From positions 62,001-126,000 of the forward strand of contig JAMYHL010000073.1 of assembly GCA_025531455.1 (NCBI GenBank): DNA of 64,000 bases. The letters run 5' to 3'. The DNA comes from Apiotrichum sp. Y4204. Its lineage: Eukaryota; Basidiomycota; Tremellomycetes; Trichosporonales; Trichosporonaceae. Positions within the stretch are counted from its first letter, which is position 1; each line of letters starts with the position of its first letter. The notes under the pieces are model-generated. The model saw only the letters and a list, made by a program, of their open reading frames with translations. It did not search any database and was not told the DNA's origin. This document shows, in pieces, positions 11,211-23,791 of the stretch. The translations under genes were made by a program, and so were the position numbers.

Positions 11211-13221
11211 ATGACGAGGGTAAAGAAAGCGTTTAAGTTGGCAAAAGCAGCGCAAAAGAACGCGTCGAAGAATGGGACACAATCGGCCCCGCACTCTCGC
11301 GACAGTTCACGCGTCACTTCTCGAGCCCCGACCCCGGGAACGCGTCGCGCGCGTAACAACACCACATCACCAACGGACCCAATCGATCTCACCGGGATAG
11401 CTGAAAGCGAAGATGACGGTCCGAAGAGCAACAATAACTCGAGCGATGTCGAGTTTCTCTCCGCTCTCTCCATGCCCGGCTCGAGCAAGAGCAAACTCGA
11501 CCACCACGCGCCTCCCGAAACCCCCCCGTCGGCACCACCACTACCCGCGACGAGGTTTACGCCGTTTAGACCCATGCTCTTTGGAGTGGCAGTCAATCTA
11601 GACGAGGACGACCAAATGGACGGAGAGGCAGGCCAGAAACCAGTGGACGTGGAGGCACCGGATGCCCAGACGACGGACGCTACCCCGGCAACAGGATCAA
11701 CCGACCTGTCAATTGTGGACAGCACGCAACCCAGCCTAGCGGAAACCCACGTCAAAGTTGTCTCGGAGCAGGACGATAATGTTGAGGCTAACACATCTGT
11801 CCTCCTCCTGCCGGATAACGTGCATGTTGCTGATGGGTCCGAAGAGGACGAGCTCGATGATGACGAGAACATTGTTGGCGGCTTACATATGCTGGACGAT
11901 AACAAGGCTCGGGTGAGAGTCACCACTTCTCACGTTATACTAACTTCAGGGAGTTGAAAGGTACTGGATGGACAAGGACTCTGAGGTTGGACAGTTCCTT
12001 GCCGAGGCGGATCTCGACAAAGTGTGCCGCCAGTGTAAGAAACCCGGTCATCGTTCAAACGACTGCCCACACGTTGTGTGCCTTATCTGTGGCGAGTTCG
12101 ACAAGCATGAGCGTAGGGATTGCCCATGGGCTATGATATGCTTCAATTGCGGTGTCCGTGGGCATCGACGTGGCGATTGTCCCGAGAGAGGACTCCAAAG
12201 GTCTACTGGTTGCTCTCGCTGCGGAATATGGGATCACACACAGAATGTGGGTAAAAGTATCAGGCTTGCCATGGTCCTAACAGCAACAGACATGTCCAAC
12301 TTTGTGGCGCATGTACGTCTACTTCCGGGAGAAGGATCGCAAATACGATATGGAAGATCGAGAAACTGCTCAAGGATGGGATAAGCAGGCCATAGGTGGT
12401 GACCCGAGAGAAACCTGGTGCTACAACTGTTCCAAGGAGGGACACTTGGGAGATGTGAGTAGGGGTGAAAGCGGCTCTGATCTGACACCTCGTTACTGAC
12501 TCCGCAGAACTGCCCCCTACCATGGTCCGCGATGGGGCGCCAGGCACTTAACTCGGCATTCTCTGAACGGGTGGCTTCGCGCGGTCCGTACGCGTCGTTT
12601 TACACCGAACCGCGCAGCATGGGGACTCACATGCGCTGGGACGATTCCGACTCACTCCCATATGCGGACAAGGGGTTCAGCGGCTTTGAAGGCGCAAATG
12701 CCGGCGCGAAATCACAGGCCAAGGAGCGCGACAGGCAGAGGGCGCTCGACCGTAATAGGCGCAATGATGACGACTATGACTGGTTTAACAATCCTCGGCG
12801 GTCCGATGGCCGCGGAGCTGGCGGAAGAAGGGACGCACCTGGTCAGAGAGGTTCTGCGCAACATTCATTCCCCTCTAAACTGCCGCCAAAACCTCATTCA
12901 CTCCAGTCACGTATCGCGCCTCCTGGTCAGCATCACCGCAACGGCAACAACTACCGGGACAACCACAATGGCACCAACGGCGGTTACAATAAGCGTAATA
13001 ACGGCCGCGAGATGGACTGGGAGGCTCACTTCCGTGCCTCTGGAGCGGGTGGCGGCAACGTCGGCAATTGGGGGGCCGATATTGACCGCGAGATTCGCGA
13101 CTTCCGCGACAACCGGCCCAAAGCGGGGCCGGTACGTGGAGGAAGCGGCGGCGCCGGTTGGCGCGGCGGGGCACGCGGGGCCGGCGCTGCCAGAGGGCAG
13201 CGGTACACTGGCGGGTATTAG
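11211..13221 (+). CDS. AIR1: Zinc-knuckle RNA-binding protein, Air1/Air2-like (TRAMP complex)
   Basis: Exons are 11211-11912, 11950-12246, 12290-12454 and 12508-13221, giving 625 aa; introns are 37, 43 and 53 nt. The acidic, Ser/Thr-rich N-terminal third is followed by GVERYWM and then five zinc knuckles: CRQCKKPGHRSNDC, CLICGEFDKHERRDC (one residue longer than CX2CX4HX4C), CFNCGVRGHRRGDC, CSRCGIWDHTQNTC and CYNCSKEGHLGDNC. The last two are completed only by splicing, which confirms the introns. The tail is Gly/Arg/Asn-rich with RGG-like ends. In yeast, Air1/2 bind RNA and the poly(A) polymerase Trf4/5 in nuclear TRAMP, which marks RNAs for the exosome. Five knuckles match that family; the longer basic tail could add RNA binding or be an arginine-methylation target (inference). 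Confidence 0.9.
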
Positions 13222-14342
13222 GCACGCCGACGCATAGAGACTACATTGCATTGACACGATACGGCTTTCAGGGGCATTCAACTCCGAATCGCCATCGACA
13301 ACCGACCGCAGCGTGAAGGGACTTGGCGCCCGTAGTGATATGATGACGAAGGTACAGCGAGACACACTAGGAAGCATCGGGAGACTGTAGGACCAGGTGT
13401 AGTTAGGGAATGGAAAGCCTGATGCTGTTGCATCCACGCGACGCCCACAAACTGAAGACACGGACTGACTGATTGACGGTTCACAGGCATCCACTAAACA
13501 TATATGTGAGCCTGCTCATGTGGTCCACATAGCCCACAGACCTGACCTTCGGACACTGGCTTGTGGTCTACGTCGACAGAACCAAAGGATCCGGTCACCG
13601 CCGCTGGCGACTCTCAACACAGCCACCTGGTTCGCAGGTGCTCTGCCTAGCGATGCGTGCCGCTGATGTGTCATCCATCCGTGCGCCGCCTCGGAGTGGT
13701 CGGGAGCCAAGACTGGGAACCGAGAGATCCGAGAATCGTGATCTGAATGAACCGAGTCGGCCGAAGGTCTGGACATGAGGTCATGCGGATGATATGACAA
13801 TGGACGCTTTGCCACCTCGTGAGTCAAGGAAGGCTGGGTGCGAGACATGCAAATCACAGGTGCTTCTTTCATCTTTTTCCGACTCTCGGGTAATGTTCTC
13901 TCCACGTCATGTCGAATTTTTGTACCCACGGTTCCGATTATTGTCATCAACACGTTTGTGGGTTGCCAAACTTGTCCGAATTTCAGCATCGCCATCGTTC
14001 GAGGATCCGTGGTCAGCCGAAATAGAAACCGGGTCGGCAATTGTCATGCATCATATATCATATTCGCCACTTCGTTTGTTTGTGGCTTCTGCAACGCTTC
14101 GCAGCCTCGAGTCGCTTGCGAGCTCCTACAACGAAATACTGGGAGGAAACACGGGGTGAGCAGGTGGGGTTATGGACAACCGAGGAAATACTGGGGAAGG
14201 CATCAAGTATCTAGTACAAGCGCCGCATTTGACGCTTCAAACTGGACACTATTATAACTACCTATGGAAACAAGACAGGACTTTGGTGAGGGAGGATACA
14301 ATGTCGTCGGAAAGTGCCGTGGAAAGCAACGTTAAGTGTTCT
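13222..14342. other. Convergent spacer, no supported gene
   Basis: This 1.1-kb region lies between the 3' ends of the AIR-like gene (+) and the 539-aa protein gene (-). A short frame from 13800 begins MDALPPRESRKAGCETCKSQ, which resembles the start of a Zn2Cys6 domain but does not continue as one. Nothing else is recognisable. Confidence 0.5.
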
Positions 14343-16159
14343 TCATGAACAAGTGCGGTAGCGCTTGAGCTCAGAAAGAGGGATTCGGCGTCCAGCTTCC
14401 CAGGTCGACCTGGAGCGGAACATATTGCTGTACTTGTAAAGAAGAGGATCGACAGAGGGTTCGAATGTTTCGCTGAGAGCAGGGCTGAGGAGCCCAGGAA
14501 GACCATAAACCGCCGCTGAGATTGGGCATTGTTTACTGGCCAACGAACGGAGACCGGTATTCGAGTGAAAACGACGGAGGTGGTAGTCCTCCGCCTTTAG
14601 CTGGAGTTCAAGTGGGATAGGAACATGGAGCCTCCAATTCCCCTCCCACCACTTGTCGACATGAGCAGAACCCCATGGTGCTTCGGGTTTCTTGAAAGCC
14701 TCATACTTGTGCTTGGTGGTCTCTGTGGCAAGAACTGCCCGGCTTGCGGTCGGCGTGGTTGTCGGTGAAAGCACAAGCGGTGTTTCAAGAAGCTCTCCGA
14801 ATTGGCCCTCAAAGATTGTGAGGACGTCTGCGCGCTCCAGGGCCAGACGTAATTCTGAGTTGATTGCGTTCTGTTTACCGAGAGCCATGTATTGGTCCAA
14901 CAGCTTGCCCCTGCCCTGTCCAGCCTCAGGATGGTCTGCAAGGAATTAGTTTATACGAAGTTTCACGAATTACCATCCTCGGCTTCAGAACTCACAACCA
15001 AGTCCACAGAAAACACTCCCTTGGCGATTAGCTACGGGGCCGCCACATGGCTCAAGGTCCAGGTTGATGCCCCGGCACGCATGCTGTCATGTTAGTTACC
15101 CACCAACTTCTCCAGGAGAACCAAGCGACGCACTTCCCGACAGAACAAAGATTTGCCCCGAGCAGGGTTGCGGCACGATCCGATGGGAATTCGAGCGCAC
15201 TGAGATGTCAGCACTGATGGCAAACAATGAACTCAAGGTCGACAGAAGCGACCCAGGGTCAGACATACATTGCCGACTTTATGAACATGGTTCGCTTCCG
15301 CGTGAGTCAGATAGATATCGTCGTAGGTAAGGAAGCGTTTAGTGTGACGCTGGTTGTAAGTGGCGGATGGAGGGGCCTGCTGTTGTGGCGGAAGAGTGGC
15401 GACCGGGGGAGCCAGTTCAACTTTTGGCCCGTCCTGTAGCTGATGGAGGACTTGACCGTCGGGTTGATGCGAACGGTCTGCCCCTTCGGGGAATTGGCCC
15501 TCGAGTTGTGACAAACAAACCTCATTAGATTGTGTTTGAGTGATTTGTGATTGCTGCCTCGGGGCTCGGATTTGATCCACTGAAGGACGAGAAGCGATTT
15601 GTCCGGTAGATTTGGCAGCAGTTGCCCTTGCCACAACCTTGTTCGCAACCAGTGTGGCGGCTGCGTTTGGGATGATGGGCCCACGCTTACGACGGACCTT
15701 GCGATTAAGAGTGTTAGATCGACGCATAGGCACAGTTGGCCCAACAACAACGGAGGGTTGGTGACGAGACCGAGGCGCAGCGGCTTTGTCTTTGTTATTG
15801 TCCTCCTCGGGGGTCGTGGGCGGTGTGACAAGGCCCTTATCGTTCACCTTGTGCTCGACTTCGTGCCCCCTGGGAACCTGCATGCCGTCGCTGTGCAAGA
15901 TGGTCACGGAGCCAACGACCGTAATGAACGAGGTAGCCGATGTCGTTGACCCCACCGGGGAGGTAGAGAGTTTGCCAGTGGCAACAGGGGTGCGTCGTGT
16001 CCAAAGCTGCGACGGGGGCGTCTTCTTTCCAGTGGTCCTGAAACCGGACCGCGCAAGGGGTGGCTGACTACTTGACGTGGTCTCAGCTGTGGTATTTCGA
16101 GTGTGGCGTGCTGTTGTAGCGGCCGGGAGAGATATGAAGGGCATGTCTGCTGGTGACAT
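14343..16159 (-). CDS. Unrecognised 539-aa protein with a Cys cluster
   Basis: Exons are 16159-15269, 15199-15100, 15031-14996 and 14935-14343. The three introns (69, 68 and 60 nt) each have a good donor and AG, and together they keep one frame. Residues 1-270 are basic, Ser/Thr/Pro-rich and probably disordered. A conserved-looking core follows: KRFLTYDDIYLTHAEANHVH, then a cysteine-bearing segment built from four exons (CARIPIGSCRNPARGKSLFC, then VFCGLGCYHPEAG). The C-terminal part has helical stretches (INSELRLALERADVLTIFEG) and no membrane segment. The spaced Cys pairs suggest a small metal-binding fold, but the spacing matches no family I know. I do not recognise the protein. Exon agreement makes it a real gene; the start is the first ATG of an ORF that is also open upstream, so it is less certain. 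Confidence 0.65.
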
Positions 16160-19100
16160 GTTGACGAGAGGTGAGGGTGGTGGCGATGAGTGTACGCACG
16201 AGAGAAAGTGGAGACGTTGGTGGTATAGAGTAAACGGGAAGCAGGACAAGAGGAGACGTAGAATGTCTGCTATATAGCACTTGGATTGTGAACCATGAGC
16301 TACAAAACAAAAATCGGAATGGCGTTCGCAAGTAGGCGATTGACGCACAAGGCCGAACCCACGTATTGACACCCGCACCAGGCGGAGTGGAAGCGTGAGG
16401 AGAAGTAACAGTTTGCACTGCTCCGCCGGCGGGAGCTGTGGGGATTCCAAGGGACGTAAGAGATTAATGAACTCGAGGGTTGAAGGGGTGATAATAGATG
16501 ATAGAGGTTACCGGGCACGTGTGGATGTGGAGATGTGTGGTTGTGGGGAAAGAAAGGAAGATGAGGGAAGAAGAACGGAGCGGAACTGAGGGATGAAGAA
16601 GGTTTATTGTAGGGAGTAGCGATAGGAAGATGGAGGATGGAGAGGGTGAAGAGGAACGGAGCGGAATGAGTAGGTGACAGCAAGCACAAGTATTCTCCTG
16701 AGCTCACGGTATTGTGGTATCCTTTATAGAACAGAAGGACAAGTGGGTACCAGAACGAGAGAGGCGAGGAGGTCGAAGGGGAACAACGAGAGCGGTGTCC
16801 ACGAGTCCGACCGATCCGCTGTAGCGCTGCCGCACTTCCGTTCTGGCGAGGAGCATGTAGGCCGCAGGATCGCACAGACAGAGTTTAGAGTGTTACAGTA
16901 GTGTGCACGCAGCTCTGTGTATCTGTTTGTATAAGCATGTGTGTGTGTCTCGTGTGTAGTGTCCGTGTCCAGATCTGTGGCCGGAGGCTAGCGGCTGCGA
17001 GGCTTCGGCTCTCCAACCTAAGATGAGGCGGACGGGCCCCAAACCCCAAAGACCCCAAGGCTCCAAGGCGCGAGAGCGATGCGAGAGGCAGGCAGTTGGC
17101 GGAATTGGCGGCGACGAGATAGTCCCCATCAGTGTGACGGGGCCGAGCTTCGCTTCGGCGAGCCGGCAGCAAGCAACATGCGGCAGTAGCTCGGCATCAT
17201 CGCCCGTCCCTCCTTTTGTTTGTCGTCGTGAGCTTTCTCAGCCCCTTTCCAGTTTCCCCCGCCTTTCGCGCCTTTGACCGTGCGCATGGTTGCCCCCGGC
17301 GCCCCGGCGCGCCCCCCGGGGTCCCGGCCTTCAGCTCGGACGCGCTTGTTGCGCATCTAGCTGCGCTCATGCGCTCGCTGCCATGTTGGTGCCGTTGGTG
17401 CCCGGGCGCCGCCCGCTGGGCAGGGGCCCGCTGCTTACTCTGAACTGCACGCAATCCCCGCCAGCACACCTGCCCTGCGCCACCGCTCATGTTCTGCGCG
17501 CTGCGCCCTGTGCACTCCGTTCTCCCTGTCGCGGCCTGAAGCCTGTGTGTAGCTGTGTCGCTGTGTCCATCAACGTCCATATGTCCATCATATGGCCATC
17601 ATGTGTGCGTGCCGCGTATTAAGCAATGTGCACAGACCCTCAGACCCTTTTAGGTCGCCTTCTGGCGCGTGCGCGAGCGCGTCTCATTTCGAGCTAGTCC
17701 CGCTAGTCGGCGGCTTGTGCTTCGAATCCCCCTGCCGACTGTCTCTTCCATCCGCCGCCTTGTGTCGGCTTGGCCCTCATCGCGATGTGAGAGCTTGAGA
17801 GCCGAGGGGCCCAAACTAGTAGTGTTCTCGCCAAATTTGCCACCCACTAATTCGAATATCGCTGAGCTGGGACCACCGTGTTCCGCATGTCCCGTGTCCT
17901 CTGTCCCTCTAGTCGATCTAGTCCCTCTGTAGCAGCGCAGCAGCAAGCACATGCAAGAGATCTGTCATCCGGCGCGCAGCCGCCGCCATGCGCGCCTCCC
18001 TATGATTGTTGGTGATCAATTGATGATTAGTCTATGGCTCTATGACAGCATCTTTAGTGATTTAGTGATTAGTGAGCCACCGTAGAATTGCAGAATCAGA
18101 CGTACGGCGTACCGCTGTCGTGACCATCTCGCGCAGGTCGCGTAGTCTCCTCCCAATCCTCTCAATCATCAGATCCCAGACGGGCGGTTCATCCGCATGA
18201 AGTCTCTGAAAGTCAAGTCTCCTGCATACTGCATGGCGCGTCGGTACGCGTAGAGTTATGCCCCCCATGGCTCGGGTAAACAGGGAGGCAAGACAGATAT
18301 CGCACTCCCGCTTGTGCTGGTGGCAAACCGGCATAGACAGAGCTCTGACGCCAGAGGCCACAGCAGAGAGAATAGCGGGAGCACAAAGTAGACAGGGCTG
18401 AAAGCCCGAAGAGTAAGGGATCAAGGGATCTAGTATGCTTCATTGGCATTGTCGAATTGTCTCTGTGGCCCTGTGGTCTACGCTTCCTTCCTTTTTTATG
18501 ATCGCCGCAATTATAGAGAGCCTTGCCCCTAGAACTGCAGCTCGCTGAGCTGCGCTTGGATCTCGCGGATATGATCCGTTCTACCCAAGGCCCGAGGGCC
18601 CCAAGGCCCGGGGCCCAAGATCCAAGAGCAGTGTGTGAACAGCGTGGCGGCCGGGTGGCTGAGCCATGAGCCGGCAAAAAGCCAGGAGCTTGGGTTCCCG
18701 GGCAGGACACTCCGTTAGCTCCGTTACTCCCTGCAGGTCACGTTCGAACTCTTCTGAGCACAACCAGCTAATGAGGCTCGTCAGCCTCCTTTCAATCAGT
18801 GCAGCGCGTGCAGCAAGCATAGCAGAATTAGCAGAAACAGAGAGGAGAGGCAACTGAAAGACCACCCAAAGGAACATGAAGCACCGATTGTGGCTTAGGC
18901 GCTCACGAGCTACAAGCAGGGCTGACAAGCTGTTCGCACCATTCGGACAGCAGCACAGCTAGCACAGGCCGCTACTTCGCAAGTAACGGCATGCTCAACT
19001 CTGCTTCGTCGTAACACTGCCATGGAGCACTGGGATCCTGCGAACAGGGGGACTGGAAACTCTGTCGCTCGTCGCCCATGCTGCATGTTGGCCATGCTGC

Positions 19101-22100
19101 TACGGCTCGTACGGCTCGTTTGTGGATCTGTGATCTTGTGGATTGTGGAGAATCCGAGGCTTGCACATGTGCACTCCCTGTATCCCTGTACGATCATGTA
19201 CGATCCCTGTGCCACTGTGTGCGTGGGCGCACTCGATCAGAGGATCAGCGGGGCGCTGCAGGGCGCAGAGTGTGACAATGCGCGCTCGCCACCCAGCTGC
19301 ACGCAGGACACTCCCTTCCGCTCCATCCTGCTGATCCCTTTAGCTGGCTCCTGGAAGAGGTCTAGAACGGCGGATCCTTTGCGCCCTGCCCGTCATGGCG
19401 GTATGGTCCTTTGATCGCTCAGCTGTATGAAAGTCCTTACCGGGCTGAAATAGCTTCAAACCGCTTGAATTAGATATTAGATGCGCCACGAAACGGCTGC
19501 TCCACATTAGTGCATTAGTCCCCTCCAGGTACCCCGCGCGGAGGCCCGAGAATCTGTGTTACGACGTCTGGAGGAATTGTGGACTCTGCAAGCCCCGCAT
19601 GGCTCACACCTTCGTATGCATCCACGCACGACGACGATATGTGTGGATCATTAGTAATCCATGACCTCTGTGCCCCTCCCTTGCAGATTCGCAACCAAAG
19701 CAACTTCCCCTTTCTTCGATAGCTGTTAACCACGAGATCGGTGACCAAGTACGGCTAGCCACCTGAGCCTGGTGATCAGCAACAGTGAAAGTCGAACATT
19801 ATCGACAAAGAGTTCGTGTCTATCGAGCAGTTGTGATGTTGTCGTCGTCCACGTTGCGTGCCCTTGTGCTACAACTACGACGAATCCCCATTCTCGTTCA
19901 ATTGCGGTGCTTTAGCCTTCAATGGAGGTAACGGTCCGCGACTATTCGTCAGTACTCAGTGCCCCCAAAGAGGCACAAGTGGTTCACCGGTGAGTGGCAG
20001 AAGAGCTGGCAGCTCCGGATAGGCTGTCTTTGATCCCTGTATCTGGCTCACAAACGCGCTGGGAATTACATTGTACCCCAGCATCATTTCGAGGACCAGT
20101 GCAGGAGGCACGGAGGCGACATGAGAAATCCGGGGGCTGTCCAGCACCCATGCACACATCGGCGTTCATGGCCCATTCGCAGCGCCCCCACAATATCCGA
20201 CGGCTCCTTCTGAACTCCACGCCCGACTCCCATACTCACGCAGTCATGCGCTCATGCCCCCGAGTTCCAACTCGCACGTTCTGTCTTTGAACTCTTTTCA
20301 GAACGTGAGCACGGGCGTTCGCGGCCCGGGAGCGGGCGGAACAGGATAAGCAATCGAACCCATAAGCGCCAATAGATAATATCCTTGGCGGCCCCTGAGG
20401 GCAAGAAGAAGTTTGTGCCCGTGTAAATCGCTGGTAAAGCATCGTACGTGAATTTGAAACCCTGTTACAAGTTACATTGGGAACAGATTGGCAGACCACA
20501 GGATCGCAGGCTTAGGCCAAACAACAGACGTGCTGGCAGGCCTCTCATGCTCACTGGGAGCCTGTATTGACACGTACAGTTTAATGTCCACTGGGAACTT
20601 GTATCGACGCGCATCGGCAGCATATCACCGCTCCGATTCCACCCTGAGAGACCGTTAGGCTGTTAGTCGGATAACATCGAGATTGGTTTCAGGTCTGTAT
20701 GGGCACTGTCTGAGCAATTGGGTGGGCCGTGGACAACGAGGTTGGGGTTTCTCCGTCGACGGCCGTTGTCGACGAAACGCTGTCAAGAAAAAGGTGTCGT
20801 AAGACGTTTTGCTCCAGTCGTAACGTGCACGGTAGGATCATGTAGGCCGCCAGAACGCAAGACGTGCGTCGGAGAGTTGCCGGAGCCGAGCCAAGTCAAA
20901 ATCATCTCTATCGTCCACATGCTCCTTTAATGGGCTCCTGGCTTCCATGTCCAGTTGCCTCATCTTATTCCGGCGTCCACCTTCTACACCAGTTTCAAGG
21001 GCGGGTCTGTGACCCTTAGAATGTTTCCCGTATCACCCTCTGATGCCAAAGCACCATGCGGTGTTCACACTACCGATAGTGCAGGGCGGCCTCGGTGATC
21101 ACAGCTCGATAAGCTCCTGCTTCAAATGTGAAGGTAATGTTCATCAGCACTTAAAACCGCGCTCCTACCTGATCGGACGGGCCGTTCATATCAGTCATGC
21201 TGACATTGCCCCTCATACGGAAAACACGTGTCTCTTCCAAAAGAAACAATAGCTGAACGCTCATGTTTCGCGGATGCTCACGCATGCTCGATTCCAATAA
21301 AGGGTTGTCGGGCCGCCTGGAAAGAAGGTGACCACGCAAAGTAACCTGCCGGAAGCATGAAGTATGATCCAAACCGTCGGACCATGATTCCGCAGACGAC
21401 AGCCGCTCAGTTCCATGAAAATCGACAAACAAGGGATCTGAGAAGCGAGGATCCTGCCATCAACGCGTACGAGCGGATACGGATGCGGTAGAATTGATGC
21501 CCGTTCTGCGATTGCAATCGCCGCGGTCATCTCTGCAGGAGTCAGTACCATGCACCCGGAATACCATGAGTTGCAAGATTGGGACCGCGTATTCGCTGCG
21601 AAATCATTGCTTGAGGACATTGAGGGATGCGCGGCCATGGAAGTGTCCAGATCCAGGAGGGTAGAGAGGATACATCAATATGTCAGATGCGTGTTGTCAG
21701 AATGCTTTAATGTGAAGCTGTGTCAACAACAGTTCAACAGGGGCAACCGGCAAAAGCATTGAGCAACATGTATAGGGGGCCTGGACGGTCGAGCGGTAGG
21801 CTTACCCGAGCCACTCTAATGCGCTAGCCCATACAATTGATTCAATTTTATGGTGCTTCTGTTTTCCCCTTATTCCATACGACTAGACATTTGTTTAATA
21901 TCAATTTACCCTCAAAGCAGTGGCGGTATTATCTGATGATATGTTTGATTGTTTGACGTCATTATTCACGTGAACTGCTTATAACTTGCTTATAACCTTG
22001 CTTTACATAATAGTGTTTTCCTCCACCCAGGCGCCACCCAGAACTCCAAGCTTCTAGAAATGTCTGCGAGTAGTGGACCAATCTACATGTCACTCGCCGA

Positions 22101-22228
22101 GCTCCCAAGATCCCAAGATAAGTCGTCTGTCCTCGATCCTCGAACTTGTGGTCCAGACAAGTCGGCACTACATTTCTCCCACTTGTGCACACTTCCATTC
22201 AGAAACCCACATCTCAGAACCCACAATC
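16160..22228. other. Gene-poor region of about 6 kb
   Basis: I found no frame longer than about 190 codons and none with convincing splice sites or family motifs. The left end (16160-16900) is probably the promoter and leader of the 539-aa protein gene. The right end (about 22100-22228) is the leader of the AHA1 gene. The middle shows no transposase or reverse transcriptase remnant, no tRNA and no long repeat that I could recognise. There are G/C-homopurine patches around 18577-18625. It may be intergenic DNA, decayed transposon sequence or non-coding transcripts. Confidence 0.5.
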
Positions 22229-23791
22229 ATGAGCGGCGGCGAAGCTAAGCCTCTTACTGCGTTCCAGCAGTCGTACCACTGGCGGGTGAGTACCATTGCA
22301 CACGCTGTTCATCGGCTCTCCTCGTCGACGGTGACGTAGTGTCGAGAGGTTGAACGGTCTGAGTCGTCCAGGCCGTTAGATTTCACTGTTGGGAATAGCG
22401 ATTGATTAAGACGTGTACATCTGTGTCTGACGCGCTCTCCAGAACAAGAACTGTGGTCCCTGGGCACAAGACTGGGTCAAGAGGACGCTGCCGGGCAAGG
22501 GCGCGTCGGCGGACGGCATCTCTGCTGAGATCTCTGATGTGACCTCGGTGTCTGGCGACTGCGACCTTGGCCAGCGCAAGGGCAAGTGAGTGCGGAATCA
22601 ACGGGCTCTATGCTGATCTTAGACTGCTCACTGTGTACGACATCGAGATCGAGGCCAAGTGGAAGGGCACCGCCAAGAACGGTGATGAGGTGACCGGCCG
22701 TCTGTCAATCCCCGAGTTCTCGCACGAGGCAATTGACGGTCTCTCCGATTATGTCTTCAACTGGAGTGTGGACGGATCTGGAGCCTCCGCCGATGAAGTG
22801 TACCAGTTTGTGCGGAAGGCACTTCCTCCCGTGCTCGAGAAGACGCTCAACGGTTTCCGTTCTGAGCTCCTTGACGCGCACGGCGTCTTCGCCGACTCCC
22901 AGCCTGTGTCTGGCGCTGCCACCCCCTCGGAGCGTGCCACACAGTCCTACTCTCCCGCGCCGCCGGGCGAGGTCCGCAAGTCGTCAACGCCGGCTCCTAA
23001 GGCAGACGAGAAGGTCACCAAGACGGCCACTGTTGAGGTCTCGGCCCAGATGCAGGCATCCGCTGCGGACCTCTGGTCTATTCTTACCGACGCCAGCCGA
23101 GTACCCATGTGGAGCCGCTCTGCCGCTAAGATCACACCCGTTCCAGACACCGAGTTTGAGCTGTTTGGTGGTAACGTCACCGGCAAGATCGTCTCGGTTG
23201 ATCCGCCTAGCAAGCTCGTTCAGACCTGGAACACCAAGTCGCCGGGATGGCCAGCCGGTGAGTGAAATATCGCAGGTCGAGTGAGACGGGCTGCGACAGT
23301 GGTCTCCACTCTCATTGACAATGCCACTGCCCTCTTGTACTGACAATAAGGTCACTACGGCACCATGACCATCACTCTCGACCAAGGCTCGGATTCCACA
23401 GCGCTCAAGTTCACTCTTGATGGTGTCCCTGCGGGCAAGGAGGCCGATATCGAACGTGCCCTTGACGCGTTCTACATCCGAGGGTGAGTAACATCGCACA
23501 TGCTTAACGATCAAGGATGCAAGCTCACATGAACACAGGTTGAAATCTATGGGGTTAGTACTTTCTTCCAGTTCACGTTCGTTCTTCAAAGCAGCCACGG
23601 CGCCGGCTGGTCGTAAGGCCAAGGCAGGGAAGCGACGGCCTCGGAAGGCTGCAGCTTCTGAACAGAGTCTGCTGCAGCGTCTGTCATCCCCACAGGTCGT
23701 TGCTGGAACAGCGGCTGTTGGACTTGTGGCGGTCTTTGTTGGGCTTGTGGCATCTACCTTCGCGCGCCCATATCCTCAGGCATCAGCGTGA
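22229..23791 (+). CDS. AHA1: Aha1-type Hsp90 co-chaperone with apparent C-terminal membrane anchor
   Basis: Exons are 22229-22285, 22443-22585, 22623-23257, 23351-23483 and 23539-23791, giving 406 aa (S. cerevisiae Aha1 is 350). The N-terminal domain has YHWRNKNCGPWAQDW, TLPGKGAS and LLTVYDIEIEAKWKG, and the C-terminal AHSA1 domain runs from VEVSAQMQASAADLWSILT to YIRGLKSMG. Aha1 binds the Hsp90 middle domain and stimulates its ATPase. The family's NxNNWHW motif is altered here (QQSYHWR). After GLKSMG, where most Aha1 proteins end, the frame stays open for about 80 codons. It encodes a Lys/Arg-rich linker and a 22-residue hydrophobic stretch (about 376-397, starting VVAGTAAVGLVAVF), then eight polar residues, as in a tail anchor. 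An alternative intron from the GTTAGT at 23555 could instead end the protein soon after GLKSMG. Confidence 0.9.

Noticed and set aside
13516..14040. A 174-codon open frame on the minus strand
   Set aside because: No motif, no introns and random-looking composition in a convergent spacer.
16300..16875. A 191-codon open frame on the minus strand
   Set aside because: It is a translation of C/T-rich leader or promoter DNA upstream of the 539-aa protein gene, with no recognisable domain.
21778..21835. A GC-rich stretch resembling a tRNA half
   Set aside because: I could not pair an acceptor stem or T arm, and no B-box sequence is present.
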